From: Alphaproteobacteria bacterium 33-17
GTDB taxonomy: Bacteria > Pseudomonadota > Alphaproteobacteria > Rickettsiales > 33-17
Assembly: GCA_001897445.1 (NCBI GenBank)
Contig: MKSX01000028.1
Span: forward strand, 1 to 45,075
Direction of reading: 5' to 3'
Length of the DNA stretch: 45,075 bases
Below are positions 16,681-26,161 of the stretch, piece after piece. The translations under genes and the position numbers were made by a program. Numbering within the stretch: the first letter of the stretch is position 1; each line of letters starts with the position of its first letter. The notes beneath the pieces are model-generated. The model had not been told where the DNA came from. It did no database searches and saw only the letters and a program-made list of their open reading frames with translations.

Positions 16681-17955
16681 ATGCAAATTAGTGAAATTGA
16701 AAACCAAGGCTTAAGTAGATCATATGATATTACTGTAAGCAAAACACAGGTTGAAGAAGAAGTAGTTAAAGAAATAGCAAAAATTCAATCTACAGCATCA
16801 TTACCAGGATTTAGAAAAGGTAAGGCTCCGATTAAAATCGTAAGAGCTAAATACGAAGATCAGGTTATGCCAGATGTAGTATCTAAATTGGTAGATAAAA
16901 GTTTTGCACAGATTTGCAAGGAAAACAATGTAAGACCTGCAACAAAGCCAGATGTAAACTTCAAAGATTTTGACAAAGGTGATGACTTAGGATTTACCCT
17001 TTCTTTCCAGATTTTCCCTGATTTTGGTAAAATTGATTTCTCTGCATTCACTGTAGACAAATATAAAGTTGTTATGGGTGAAGATGACATTGAAAAAGTA
17101 GTTGAAGACCTTAGAAAAAACATGAGAGATCTTGAAAGCGCTGACGATAAACACAAAATCGTAGAAGGCGATGTTGCTGTTATTGATTTTGTTGGAAAAA
17201 TTGACGGAGTTGAATTTGACGGCGGTACAGGCGAAGGTCATGAGCTTACAATCGGTTCAAAACAATTTATTGAAGGATTTGAAGGTCAGTTAATCGGTCA
17301 TAAAAAAGGCGATAAAGTTTCTGTTAAAGTAACATTCCCTGAGAACTATCATGCAGCTGATTTAAAAGGCAAGCCTGCAGTATTTGATGTAACAATTCAA
17401 GACATTAAAATTCCTGGAGAATTACCTGAAGTTAACGAAGAATTTTTTGCTAAAATCGGAAGTGGTATTAAAACTTACGAAGATTTAAAAGAAAAAGTAA
17501 AGCAATACAAAGATAGAGAATTTGCAGGTGCTGCGCATTCTTTAAGTAAAAAAGATTTATTTGATAAATTGGTTGATCAGTTAGATAATGACGTTCCAGA
17601 GCAACTCTTAAAAGAAGAGCTTGAAGAAGTTAAAAAAATGAATCCAGCTGATGATGAAGAAGAGAATATTAAAATTGCTAAAAGACGTGTTCTTTTAAGC
17701 TTATATTTTATTAAATTATCTGATGATGAACATATTCATGTAAATCAACAAGAAATCAGAAATGCAATTTTAGATCAGGCAAGAAACTTCCCTGGAATGG
17801 AAATGCAAATTGTTGAGCTTTACAGTAAAAATCAGGTTTTCTTAGATCAAATTAGAAATTCAGTGCTTGAAGATAAAGTTGTAAACCACATTATGGGCAA
17901 AGTGAAATTAAATGAAATTGAAATTAGCCCAAAAGAGTTTGCAGAAAAAATATAA
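16681..17955 (+). CDS. tig: Trigger factor (ribosome-bound prolyl isomerase chaperone)
   Basis: A 424-residue chaperone that binds at the ribosomal exit tunnel. The N-terminal ribosome-docking domain has the signature LPGFRKGKAP (about 41-50). The FKBP-type isomerase domain spans about 150-240 (VAVIDFVGKIDGVEFDGGTGEGHELTIGS marks its core, in parts), and the helical C-terminal arms follow. Length is near the usual 430. It begins 31 nt after tRNA-Leu with AAGGA upstream. It heads the tig-clpP-clpX-lon run, a common arrangement of chaperone and ATP-dependent protease genes. Confidence 0.95.
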   Translation: MQISEIENQGLSRSYDITVSKTQVEEEVVKEIAKIQSTASLPGFRKGKAPIKIVRAKYEDQVMPDVVSKLVDKSFAQICKENNVRPATKPDVNFKDFDKGDDLGFTLSFQIFPDFGKIDFSAFTVDKYKVVMGEDDIEKVVEDLRKNMRDLESADDKHKIVEGDVAVIDFVGKIDGVEFDGGTGEGHELTIGSKQFIEGFEGQLIGHKKGDKVSVKVTFPENYHAADLKGKPAVFDVTIQDIKIPGELPEVNEEFFAKIGSGIKTYEDLKEKVKQYKDREFAGAAHSLSKKDLFDKLVDQLDNDVPEQLLKEELEEVKKMNPADDEEENIKIAKRRVLLSLYFIKLSDDEHIHVNQQEIRNAILDQARNFPGMEMQIVELYSKNQVFLDQIRNSVLEDKVVNHIMGKVKLNEIEISPKEFAEKI

Positions 17956-18007
17956 GCATGCTAGATTATTGCTAAATATGTTAATCTTTTAATGAAAAGG
18001 TAGTAAA

Positions 18008-18631
18008 ATGCATGATATCATAAGCAAATATGAAGATTATATGAACCTAGTTCCTATGGTCGTAGAGCAAACAAATCGTGGTGAACGCGCATACGATATA
18101 TTTTCTCGTTTGCTTAAAGAAAGAATTATTTTCTTAGTTGGTCCTGTTGAAGATAATATGGCTAGTTTAGTGGTTGCTCAGCTTCTGTTTTTGGAAGCTG
18201 AAAACCCAGAGAAAGACATATGGATGTACATTAACTCTCCGGGTGGTGTTGTGACCGCTGGTCTCTCGATATATGACACTATGCAATATATTAAACCGAA
18301 AGTATCTACATTATGTATCGGTCAGGCTTGTTCTATGGGATCGTTATTGTTGACTGCAGGTGAGCCAGGCATGAGATATGCTCTTCCAAATGCAAGAGTA
18401 ATGATTCATCAGCCATCTGGCGGGTTTAGAGGTCAGGCAACTGATATCGAAATTCATGCAAAAGAAATATTAGATCTTAAAGCAAGGCTTAATGATATTT
18501 ATGTGCATCATACAAAACAAAAGCTAAAAATTATTCAGGACAATATGGAACGTGATAACTTCATGTCTGCTGACAAAGCTGTTGAGTTTGGTCTCATCGA
18601 TAAAGTTGTTCACAAGCGTCAGGATGCATAA
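18008..18631 (+). CDS. clpP: ATP-dependent Clp protease proteolytic subunit
   Basis: A 207-residue serine peptidase that forms a double heptameric chamber and works with the ClpX encoded next. The catalytic triad is visible: Ser109 in GQACSMGS, His134 in VMIHQPSGG and Asp185 in [20 protein letters not shown] carries the oxyanion loop. The N-terminus ([20 protein letters not shown]) is standard. AAAAGG lies shortly before the ATG. A hairpin follows the stop, so clpX may be partly independently transcribed. Confidence 0.96.
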   Translation: MHDIISKYEDYMNLVPMVVEQTNRGERAYDIFSRLLKERIIFLVGPVEDNMASLVVAQLLFLEAENPEKDIWMYINSPGGVVTAGLSIYDTMQYIKPKVSTLCIGQACSMGSLLLTAGEPGMRYALPNARVMIHQPSGGFRGQATDIEIHAKEILDLKARLNDIYVHHTKQKLKIIQDNMERDNFMSADKAVEFGLIDKVVHKRQDA

Positions 18632-18646
18632 CAATTAAATTTCTAT

Positions 18647-18680
18647 AATAAATCCGGCTGTAAATTTGGTCGGATTTATT
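18647..18680 (+). terminator. Hairpin after clpP, possible weak terminator
   Basis: A perfect 10-bp stem, AATAAATCCG (18647-18656) with CGGATTTATT (18671-18680), and a 14-nt loop. No real T run follows, so termination would be weak or the stem may act in mRNA stability. Confidence 0.45.
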
Positions 18681-18775
18681 GATAAAATACTGTGAAATAT
18701 AGATTTTCACAAAAAAATAAAAATCCTCTGGTTTTTCAAATTTTAATGTTTAAAATCAGAATGTAATAAAAAAAT

Positions 18776-18813
18776 CTTATTTCATATAAATATAAAAATT
18801 TATGTGAAATAAG
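18776..18813. promoter_or_regulatory. Long imperfect palindrome in the clpX leader
   Basis: CTTATTTCATATAAAT (18776-18791) and ATTTATGTGAAATAAG (18798-18813) form a 16-bp stem with one G-T pair and a 6-nt loop. It ends 32 nt before the clpX ATG. There is no T run, so an operator or an RNA control hairpin is more likely than a terminator. Confidence 0.45.
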
Positions 18814-18845
18814 TAGAATAAACTAAGCTTCTTTGGGAGTCATAC

Positions 18846-20123
18846 ATGGGAAAATCAGGCGAAACTGACAACAAAGGCACCCTATACTGTTCATTTTGCG
18901 GTAAAAGCCAGCACGAAGTAAAAAAACTAATCGCAGGACCAGCTGTTTTTATTTGTGATGAATGTGTTGATCTTTGTGGTGATATCATAAAAGATGATGC
19001 TAAATTATCTGGCGTTAAGAAAGTCGACTCTTTGCCAAAACCAAGTGAAATTGCTGAAGTATTAAATCAATACGTTATTGGTCAGGACAAAGCTAAAAAA
19101 ACTTTAGCTGTAGCCGTTCATAATCATTATAAAAGATTAATGAATGTCGATAAAAATAGTGATGTAGAGATATCTAAATCAAATATCATGGTTTTAGGAC
19201 CTACAGGTAGTGGTAAAACATTACTTGCGCAAACACTAGCACGCGTACTTAACGTTCCTTTTGCAATGGCTGATGCAACATCCTTAACTGAGGCTGGTTA
19301 TGTTGGTGAAGACGTTGAAAATATTATTTTGAGGCTATTACAAGCGTCTGATTATAACGTTGAGCGTTGCCAGAAAGGTATTGTCTACATTGACGAAATT
19401 GATAAAATTTCCCGTAAATCAGATAATCCATCTATTACGCGCGATGTGTCAGGTGAAGGTGTGCAACAAGCGCTTCTAAAAATTATTGAAGGTACTGTAG
19501 CATCTGTTCCTCCTCAAGGTGGCAGAAAGCATCCGCAGCAAGAATTTTTGCAAGTTGATACTTCAAATATTCTATTTATTTGCGGTGGTGCATTTGATGG
19601 TATTGAAAAGATCATTTCTGATAGATTAAATAAAGGATCTATTGGTTTTAATGCGGTTGTTAAATCTAAGGAAATTAAAAAAGCAGGTGAAATGATTAGT
19701 AAAGTTGAGCCTGAAGATTTAGTAAAATTTGGTCTGATCCCTGAATTTATCGGAAGACTTCCGGTTATTGCAACACTTCATGATCTTGATGAAGCAGCGC
19801 TTATGGATATTTTAACTAAGCCAAAAAATTCTCTTACAAAACAATATGCAAAATTATTTGAAATGGATAATGTAGAGCTTAAATTTGAAGAAGAGGCTCT
19901 TAAAGCTATTTCGCAAAAAGCAATAGTAAGAAAAACTGGTGCAAGAGGACTTAGGGCAATTATGGAGGATTTACTCCTTGATTTAATGTTTGAAGTTCCA
20001 TCAAATCAGGATATTGCAGAAATAATTATTACAAAGGATGTTGTAGAACAGAAATCAGCACCTATAATAGTATTAGCGGACAGTTCCGGAAATAAAAAGA
20101 AGAAGAAAGCCTCGGGCAATTAG
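18846..20123 (+). CDS. clpX: ATP-dependent unfoldase ClpX
   Basis: A 425-residue AAA+ unfoldase that recognises and feeds substrates to ClpP. The N-terminal zinc-binding domain has CSFCGKSQ and CDECVDLC, giving four Cys ligands. Walker A is [10 protein letters not shown], Walker B is VYIDEIDKI, and the pore loop YVGEDV is present. The IGF-type loop that docks ClpP is visible as a close variant near IGFNAVVKS. The C-terminal KKKKK stretch is short. The leader between clpP and clpX is 214 nt and contains two hairpins, so separate control of clpX is likely. Confidence 0.96.
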   Translation: MGKSGETDNKGTLYCSFCGKSQHEVKKLIAGPAVFICDECVDLCGDIIKDDAKLSGVKKVDSLPKPSEIAEVLNQYVIGQDKAKKTLAVAVHNHYKRLMNVDKNSDVEISKSNIMVLGPTGSGKTLLAQTLARVLNVPFAMADATSLTEAGYVGEDVENIILRLLQASDYNVERCQKGIVYIDEIDKISRKSDNPSITRDVSGEGVQQALLKIIEGTVASVPPQGGRKHPQQEFLQVDTSNILFICGGAFDGIEKIISDRLNKGSIGFNAVVKSKEIKKAGEMISKVEPEDLVKFGLIPEFIGRLPVIATLHDLDEAALMDILTKPKNSLTKQYAKLFEMDNVELKFEEEALKAISQKAIVRKTGARGLRAIMEDLLLDLMFEVPSNQDIAEIIITKDVVEQKSAPIIVLADSSGNKKKKKASGN

Positions 20124-20142
20124 TCTTTAGTTTTTCAGTAAG

Positions 20143-20181
20143 TTATGGCACTGTTAGAATGAAAATTCTTAAGTGCCATAA
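20143..20181 (+). terminator. Nested hairpin between clpX and lon
   Basis: Outer arms TTATGGCACT (20143-20152) and AGTGCCATAA (20172-20181) pair perfectly over 10 bp. Inside them, AGAAT-GAAA-ATTCT (20156-20169) forms a second stem with a GAAA tetraloop. Only scattered T follow, so it may be a partial terminator or a stability element. Confidence 0.5.
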
Positions 20182-20244
20182 GTGTTTATATTATAAATCT
20201 TACTTATAAGAATATGTCCTAACAAATACGTAGGGAGAGTAATA

Positions 20245-22704
20245 ATGCATACAGATCAAGATTTATTTAACAGCAAAGAATTCAAGGAATTGCCAGACTT
20301 ACTCCCTGTTCTCCCTCTCCGTGATGAAGTAGTTTTTCCAGGTATTTTGGTTCCATTATATGTAGGTCGTGAAAAGTCACTTAGAGCAATAGACTTTGCA
20401 ACAAATTCAACTGATAGCCAAATTCTGCTTGTTGCTCAAAAAGATGCAGCGATTGAAGACCCTAAATTGGATGATATTTATAAAGTAGGTGTAATAGGAA
20501 ATATTATACAAATCCTCAAGCTTACAGACGGCACATTAAAATTATTAGTAGAAAGTCATCAGAAAGTTAAAGTGAACAAATATATTGATAATGAAGGGAC
20601 ATTTTTCTGTGAATATACAGTTATTGAAGATCAATTAGATAGTGACGACGTTGAAGTTGAGGCTTTAGCGCGGTCGGTGAAAAACGATTTTGAATATTTT
20701 TCAAAATTTACGCGCAGGTCTAATCCTAATCTACACTCAAATATTCTTGCAACTCAAAACCATTTAAAACTTTTAGACCTTGTATGTTATCATTTACCTA
20801 ATTTAGTTGAAGAAAAGCAAAGGCTTTTAGAAATCGAAGATCAAAAAGTTAGGTTTTTAGAAATTTTAACATATTTGCAGAAAGAAATAAGTCTGATAGA
20901 CGCTGAGCATAAAATTAAGGCGCGTGTTAAAAAGCAAATGGAAAAAACTCAGAGGGAATATTACCTTAATGAGCAAATGAAAGCCATTCAGCAAGAGCTT
21001 GGTGAAGTAGATGATGTTAGAAATGATATTAAGTTACTTGAACAGCAAATTGAAAATACACCACTCAGCAAAGAAGCTCGAGAAAAGCTTACTGGTGAAA
21101 TTAAAAAGCTTAAAATGATGAACGCTATGTCTGCGGAAGCATCAGTTATTCGTAATTACATTGAGCTTATTTTATCTTTACCCTGGGGTAAGTTTACTAA
21201 AAACAAAATAGATTTAAATAAAGCTGAAAAAACTTTAGATTCCGATCATTACGGCTTAGAAAAAGTTAAAGAAAGAATATTAGAATATTTGGCGGTGCAA
21301 AAACGTACCAACTCCCTTAAAAGTCCGATTATTTGTTTAGTGGGTCCTCCAGGTGTTGGTAAAACTTCACTTGCTAAATCAATAGCGGAAGCTACAAATC
21401 GCAATTACGTAAGAATATCGCTTGGTGGTGTACGTGATGAGGCTGAAATTAGGGGTCATAGAAAAACTTACGTTGGTGCTATGCCAGGTAAAGTGATAAA
21501 TTCTATTAAGAAAGTGAAGTCTGCAAACCCACTTATTTTACTAGATGAAATTGACAAAATGGGAATGGATTTTAGGGGTGACCCAACTTCTGCCCTCTTA
21601 GAGGTTTTAGATCCTGCTCAAAATGCCACATTTGTTGATCATTATGTGGAAGTAGAATTTGATTTATCTAAAGTAATGTTTGTTGCAACGGCAAACTCTA
21701 CTAACTTACCAAGACCTTTACTTGATAGAATGGAAATAATCAGGCTTTCAGGTTATACAGAAATAGAAAAACTTGAAATTGCCCAGCTCCATTTAATTCC
21801 TAAGTTACTAAAAGACCATGGGATTAAAAAAGATGAAGTGACCATTACAGAAGATGCGGTATTAGAGCTTATCAGGTCATACACGCGTGAAGCAGGGGTT
21901 AGAAATTTAGAACGCGAACTTGCAAAAGCTATACGTAAGTCACTTCGCAAGATTATGACTTCTGATATTAAATCAATTGTTATTTCAAAAGATAATATTG
22001 AAGATTTTGCAGGGGTTAAAAAATTCTTATCTACAGAAGCTGGAAAAGAAAGCCGCGTTGGTCTTACTAATGGTCTGGCATATACCGAGGCAGGAGGTGA
22101 GCTTTTATATATTGAGGCAGTTAAAATACCTGGCAAAGGTAATGTTAAAGTTACAGGTAAACTTGGAGAGGTTATGCAGGAATCAGCACAAGCTGCTGTA
22201 AGTTATGTAAAATCTAAAGCTAAAGAATTTGGTATACTTCCATCAATTTATCAGAACTATGATGTTCATATTCATGTGCCAGAAGGAGCAACACCAAAAG
22301 ATGGACCTTCAGCAGGTATTGCATTGGCTACCACTATAGTATCTTTATTTACTAACATACCAGTAAGAAAAGACGTTGCAATGACAGGTGAGATAACCTT
22401 AAGCGGTAGAGTGCTTGCAATTGGTGGACTAAAAGAAAAATTGCTGGCTGCTACAAGAAGCGGTATTACAACAGCAATAATTCCTGAAGAGAATAAAAAG
22501 GATTTAGCCGAAATTCCAGATGTTATCAAAAATGCACTTGATATCATACCAGTTAGCCACTTAAATGACGTTTTAGAGGTAGCTTTAACTAAAAAGATTG
22601 TGCCAATTGCAGATGATCATCCAGAAATTATAGCTATTAATAATCCTAAGCTTATTACTTCAGATAATAAGTTTAATGATAGAGATGAAGTGAAGCGCCA
22701 TTGA
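20245..22704 (+). CDS. lon: ATP-dependent protease Lon
   Basis: An 819-residue hexameric AAA+ serine protease degrading damaged and regulatory proteins. The N-terminal substrate domain begins at LPDLLPVLPLRDEVVFPG. Walker A is GPPGVGKTSLA, Walker B is ILLDEIDKMG. In the protease domain the catalytic Ser is in PKDGPSAGIA and the Lys in GGLKEKLLAA. Length is close to the standard for LonA. AGGGAGAG precedes the ATG at a good distance. It ends the quality-control run and is followed by a dispersed repeat and a strong two-way terminator. Confidence 0.96.
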   Translation: MHTDQDLFNSKEFKELPDLLPVLPLRDEVVFPGILVPLYVGREKSLRAIDFATNSTDSQILLVAQKDAAIEDPKLDDIYKVGVIGNIIQILKLTDGTLKLLVESHQKVKVNKYIDNEGTFFCEYTVIEDQLDSDDVEVEALARSVKNDFEYFSKFTRRSNPNLHSNILATQNHLKLLDLVCYHLPNLVEEKQRLLEIEDQKVRFLEILTYLQKEISLIDAEHKIKARVKKQMEKTQREYYLNEQMKAIQQELGEVDDVRNDIKLLEQQIENTPLSKEAREKLTGEIKKLKMMNAMSAEASVIRNYIELILSLPWGKFTKNKIDLNKAEKTLDSDHYGLEKVKERILEYLAVQKRTNSLKSPIICLVGPPGVGKTSLAKSIAEATNRNYVRISLGGVRDEAEIRGHRKTYVGAMPGKVINSIKKVKSANPLILLDEIDKMGMDFRGDPTSALLEVLDPAQNATFVDHYVEVEFDLSKVMFVATANSTNLPRPLLDRMEIIRLSGYTEIEKLEIAQLHLIPKLLKDHGIKKDEVTITEDAVLELIRSYTREAGVRNLERELAKAIRKSLRKIMTSDIKSIVISKDNIEDFAGVKKFLSTEAGKESRVGLTNGLAYTEAGGELLYIEAVKIPGKGNVKVTGKLGEVMQESAQAAVSYVKSKAKEFGILPSIYQNYDVHIHVPEGATPKDGPSAGIALATTIVSLFTNIPVRKDVAMTGEITLSGRVLAIGGLKEKLLAATRSGITTAIIPEENKKDLAEIPDVIKNALDIIPVSHLNDVLEVALTKKIVPIADDHPEIIAINNPKLITSDNKFNDRDEVKRH

Positions 22705-22735
22705 TTATAGTACTTTATGTTGATTACATATACGT

Positions 22736-22779
22736 CATTTCCTCGCTTACCTAGGTTTTACTAGGCTTCGCTCGTTATT
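22736..22779. repeat. Dispersed repeat, copy 1
   Basis: A 44-nt element that matches 44283-44326 in 40 of 44 positions. It begins CATTTCCTCGCT, has CCTAGGTTT in the middle and ends CTTCGCTCGTTATT. It lies between lon and its terminator. Short GC-rich intergenic repeats of this kind are scattered in many Rickettsiales genomes; copy number here is unknown. Confidence 0.7.
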
Positions 22780-22809
22780 TCTATATTTAATCTAACTTAA
22801 AAATACTAC

Positions 22810-22844
22810 AAAAAAGAGGTTATACTTAACATAACCTCTTTTTT
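22810..22844. terminator. Two-way terminator between lon and the POT gene
   Basis: A perfect 14-bp stem, AAAAAAGAGGTTAT (22810-22823) with ATAACCTCTTTTTT (22831-22844), and a 7-nt loop. A and T runs on its sides let it serve both convergent genes. Confidence 0.9.
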
Positions 22845-22846
22845 CA

Positions 22847-24274
22847 CTAATAAGCCAATTTAGCGTTTTTACTTTGTTTGATTGTAGTAACTCCTATAAT
22901 AGCAAAGGCTATTAAAAGCAGTGTAAATCCTATTAAACTATAGTTATTTGAAAAGTCTTTAATAGTTGGTGTTGTTTTGAATACAAACATTTTGCTGGTA
23001 AAGCCGCTAATAATACCTGCAAGAGAATAACCAAACATTACTAATCCCATTACCGATCCTTTTAGGTTTGAAGGAGCAAGCCTTGAGCTTAAGGCATATA
23101 TGGCAGGACCTACTAATAATTCAGATGCTCCAATTAATGCAAATATGGGCAAAAAAGCTATTAATGATAACTTAGTTTCGGGATTTATGATGCCTACAGA
23201 TGATAATGCGATAAAACCTAGTCCTACTATTGTAAAGGCGTATCCAATATTTTTGAAGCTTGATATTAAACCACAAGATCTTCGACTCAGAATTTTAGCA
23301 ACAATTGACCCTAAGAATATGATAGATAAAGGATTTATAGCATTGACTACACTTGAAGGTATTGTATAGCCCATAATTTGTCTCTCTACAAAGTTTTCAG
23401 CATATATTATTAGAGTACTACCCATTTGAAGTTCGATACTATAAAACAATGCCATTAAAATTACGGCAAGAGCAATAATTCCAATATTTTTAATCTCTTC
23501 TTTACATAAGTTCCTGAAATTTAAAGAAATAATACAAAGCGCAATACCCATAATTATAGGTAAAATATTAAGGCTTTGTTCTGCATTAATAACAGCATAT
23601 ATAATTACTGGAAGTAACAATAGATAAAGACAAAAAACTTTGATAGCTTTAGAAATTCTAAAGTTTTGAAGTCTTCCTTTATCCTCTAAATACCCGTTCA
23701 TTATATATAGAAAGATATTAGCAATGCACATTCCTATTGCAGCAAGAGAAAAGCCATATTTATATCCGTAAACCTCAGATACTATGCCGCATAATATAGT
23801 AGATAATAATGCCCCTATGTTAATACATGTATAGTAAAGTGTATATCCACTTTGTCTTCTTGGATCATCTTTTTGATAAAATTCACCCAGTAAGCTAGCA
23901 CAGTTGGCTTTAAATAAACCACTTCCTAGCACAATCATTCCGAGTCCTATGTAAAATAAGGTATTTTCAGAAAGGTATATAAAGTCACTGCATGACATTA
24001 ATATGTGTCCTGAGGATATTATAATGGTTCCTAAAATTATAGAATACCTAAGACCGAGTGCTTTATCGGCAGCCACCCCTCCAATAAGCCTTATAAACTC
24101 TACTAATGTAACAAACACTGCGCTAATAGCATATGCCTTGCTATCGCTTGCTAAAAATGATTTCATTAAAAATAATATTAAAATTGCTCTCATTCCATAA
24201 TAGCTAAAAGATTCGCATATCTGGATTAAAGCTATTAGCCTAAATGCCTTAGGCTGACTTTGAAGTATAGTCAT
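22847..24274 (-). CDS. Proton-dependent oligopeptide transporter (POT/PTR2 family)
   Basis: A 475-residue inner-membrane carrier of the major facilitator superfamily, peptide-proton symport branch. The first helix has the family pattern ICESFSYYGMRAILILFL (about 18-35), a variant of ExxERFSYYG in which the Arg position is Ser. About 12-14 hydrophobic spans follow. GGVAADKALGLRYSI is the loop 2-3 motif, and LYYTCINIGALLS in the fifth helix resembles the FYxxINxGSL POT signature. Oligopeptide uptake fits an organism dependent on a rich environment. The start has AAGGA upstream on the coding strand. The altered ExxER motif may change proton coupling. Confidence 0.85.
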   Translation of the reverse strand: MTILQSQPKAFRLIALIQICESFSYYGMRAILILFLMKSFLASDSKAYAISAVFVTLVEFIRLIGGVAADKALGLRYSIILGTIIISSGHILMSCSDFIYLSENTLFYIGLGMIVLGSGLFKANCASLLGEFYQKDDPRRQSGYTLYYTCINIGALLSTILCGIVSEVYGYKYGFSLAAIGMCIANIFLYIMNGYLEDKGRLQNFRISKAIKVFCLYLLLLPVIIYAVINAEQSLNILPIIMGIALCIISLNFRNLCKEEIKNIGIIALAVILMALFYSIELQMGSTLIIYAENFVERQIMGYTIPSSVVNAINPLSIIFLGSIVAKILSRRSCGLISSFKNIGYAFTIVGLGFIALSSVGIINPETKLSLIAFLPIFALIGASELLVGPAIYALSSRLAPSNLKGSVMGLVMFGYSLAGIISGFTSKMFVFKTTPTIKDFSNNYSLIGFTLLLIAFAIIGVTTIKQSKNAKLAY

Positions 24275-24697
24275 TGTAATTTTTCCTTTTAAATTAAGCG
24301 TGTAAATCTAGCGGAGTTTAGAAGACGGGACTTAATATTTAAGAAAGTTTTACTTGGTAATAAAAGTGTTTGAGGAAGCTAGTATTCCAAATCCCGCCTG
24401 TTTAGGGCATATAATTGGCTTAAAGCCAATGGAAATGGAAGCGTTTAAAGGAAGAGGTAGCAAAAGCGGTTAAGCCAATTGAAAACGGGCTTTTAGAAAA
24501 TACAATAGTTTGTACATCTAAGCTTTGCATATAATTTATAATCAAATTAAATTTTGATTAATCTATCACTAATTGATTAATTCGTCAATAGTTAGGGTAA
24601 TTTAAGTTATAATGAACGTTAAAAAGTCTTGGATATCAAGGAATTTATGTTTAATATAGTTTTTTAATAAAGACAATGTAAGAGGAATACCGAGTTT
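24275..24697. other. 423-nt divergent gap with several inverted repeats, possible structured RNA
   Basis: No protein frame of worth is seen. Self-complementary pieces cluster at 24320-24490. A perfect dyad ATTGGCTT-A-AAGCCAAT lies at 24414-24430. AATTGGCTTA (24413-24422) can instead pair with TAAGCCAATT (24471-24480). GGAA/TTCC and CGGGA/TCCCG pairs lie before them. The stretch is richer in G and C than the flanks, which is often true of RNA genes in AT-rich genomes. A TATAAT at 24530-24535 could serve mipZ. I compared it by eye with tmRNA, SRP RNA and RNase P RNA motifs and found no match. Confidence 0.4.
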
Positions 24698-25591
24698 ATG
24701 AAATTAAATGGCATTAATCCGCTGGATAACAAAAAAACTGTTATTATTGTAATTGGTAACGAGAAAGGCGGGGCAGGTAAAACTACAACAACAATGCACC
24801 TTGCTACATCATTACTTACACTAGGGTTTAAAGTGGCAACAATTGATGTAGACTCTCGCCAGAAAAGCCTTACCCGTTATGTGGAGAACCGCACTAATAC
24901 AAATGAAAAGAAAGCAGGCGGAGTACTATTAATGCCTCTGCATTTTGTAATACCTGAGTCAAATTCTACTGATTTAAATGAAAAATCCAAAGAGGAAGAG
25001 GAGCGTTTTAATGACGCAATAAATCACGCCACCGAAATGGATTTTATAGTAATCGACACGCCTGGCAATAACACATTTTTATCAAATTTATCTCATGCTC
25101 ATGCTGATATTATTATCACTCCTATGAATGATAGTTTTGTAGATCTAGACGTTTTAGCTAAAGTAAATCCTGATACTTTTGCAATCGAAAAACCAGCGCA
25201 TTATAGCCAAATGGTTTGGGAGCAAAAAATGAAAAGAGCGGCAAAAAATCAGGAGTCCATTGACTGGATTTTATTACGTAATCGCCTAAGTAATATCGAT
25301 GCTAAAAATAAAAGAAATATGACAGAGGTGTTAAACAAACTTTCATCAAGAATCGGTTTTAGACATGCTCCTGGCTTTTCAGAAAGGGTAATTTTTAGAG
25401 AATTATTTCTGCAGGGTATTACGCTGCTTGATTTAGCTGCGCAAAATATACCTCTTACACTATCACATATTAGTGCCAGACAGGAGCTAAAATTATTTTT
25501 AAAGGCTTTAGGTCTAAAAAAGATTGATGAATCGTTAAAAACCTCTAATCTATTTGCTAGTAGTTATGAAATGGAGATAGAGGAGGTTTAA
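24698..25591 (+). CDS. mipZ: Division-site positioning ATPase MipZ
   Basis: A 297-residue ParA/MinD-superfamily ATPase. Alphaproteobacterial MipZ forms a gradient from the poles with ParB and keeps FtsZ at mid-cell. The deviant Walker A is NEKGGAGKTTTTMHL (21-35). Walker B-like FIVIDTPGNN follows, then the MipZ-specific ITPMNDSFVDLDVLAKVNP, the segment WILLRNRLS and the closing VIFRELFLQGITLLDL, which distinguish it from plasmid or chromosomal ParA. AGAGGA lies about 11 nt before the ATG. The next gene follows directly after the stop codon, after a GAGGAGG near the end of mipZ, so translation is coupled. Confidence 0.9.
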   Translation: MKLNGINPLDNKKTVIIVIGNEKGGAGKTTTTMHLATSLLTLGFKVATIDVDSRQKSLTRYVENRTNTNEKKAGGVLLMPLHFVIPESNSTDLNEKSKEEEERFNDAINHATEMDFIVIDTPGNNTFLSNLSHAHADIIITPMNDSFVDLDVLAKVNPDTFAIEKPAHYSQMVWEQKMKRAAKNQESIDWILLRNRLSNIDAKNKRNMTEVLNKLSSRIGFRHAPGFSERVIFRELFLQGITLLDLAAQNIPLTLSHISARQELKLFLKALGLKKIDESLKTSNLFASSYEMEIEEV

Positions 25592-26083
25592 ATGACCTTA
25601 TTAATAGCTGGAGTGATGGCATTTTTTGGATATAAAATGCTCATGGGTGGTTTGAATATTAGAAAGTTGCAGAGTATAATAAAAACCTTTGGAATGCTGA
25701 TTTTAGCGATATTGCTTATAAAATTTGGTATTACCACGTTAATAATTTTAGGAGCTTTATTTTTTGTAGCAACATCGCTACTTCCTCGAAATATCGATAT
25801 AAATCAATTCTTTAAGGGATTTAGCGGCGTTGAATTTGGCTCAGGAGCAAGATATCAACAATATTATAACAATACGTCTTCTGCAGCTAATGGCGATACC
25901 TTAGAACAAGAGGAAGCATACAAGATATTAGGCTTAAAAGGTGGAGAATCAAAAGAAGAAATAAATAAGGCTTATAAAAAAATGATGGCAAGGTTTCACC
26001 CAGATAAAGAGGGTGGTTCGGAGTATTTTGCTCAGAAAATTAATCAGGCTCGAGATGTTTTATTGAAAAAATACGCAAAATAA
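25592..26083 (+). CDS. Membrane-anchored J-domain protein
   Basis: A 163-residue DnaJ-domain (type III) protein. Two hydrophobic spans at about residues 3-20 and 33-63 anchor it in the inner membrane. A polar linker (about 66-105) leads to a C-terminal J-domain at about 108-163, with HPD at 136-138 (RFHPDKEGG), which stimulates DnaK. The layout resembles mitochondrial Tim14/Pam18 and its alphaproteobacterial relatives. Its ATG follows the mipZ stop with no gap, and GAGGAGG upstream serves as ribosome site. It may recruit DnaK to the membrane; a link to division is suggested only by the coupling to mipZ. Confidence 0.85.
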   Translation: MTLLIAGVMAFFGYKMLMGGLNIRKLQSIIKTFGMLILAILLIKFGITTLIILGALFFVATSLLPRNIDINQFFKGFSGVEFGSGARYQQYYNNTSSAANGDTLEQEEAYKILGLKGGESKEEINKAYKKMMARFHPDKEGGSEYFAQKINQARDVLLKKYAK

Positions 26084-26161
26084 ATGAAAAAAAGGTTGCA
26101 TCAATTAAAAACCCATTGTATATAACAAGCATAATTTAATATATTGAAATGAAGAATAATC

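Noticed and set aside
22750..22770. CCTAG/CTAGG hairpin in the dispersed repeat
   Set aside because: Copy 2 reads CTCAG on the second side and does not keep the pairing, so the stem is probably chance.
24275..24697. tmRNA, SRP RNA or RNase P RNA in the mipZ upstream gap
   Set aside because: None of their conserved cores (such as GAGGAAAGTCC or the SRP loop) could be found on either strand by eye.
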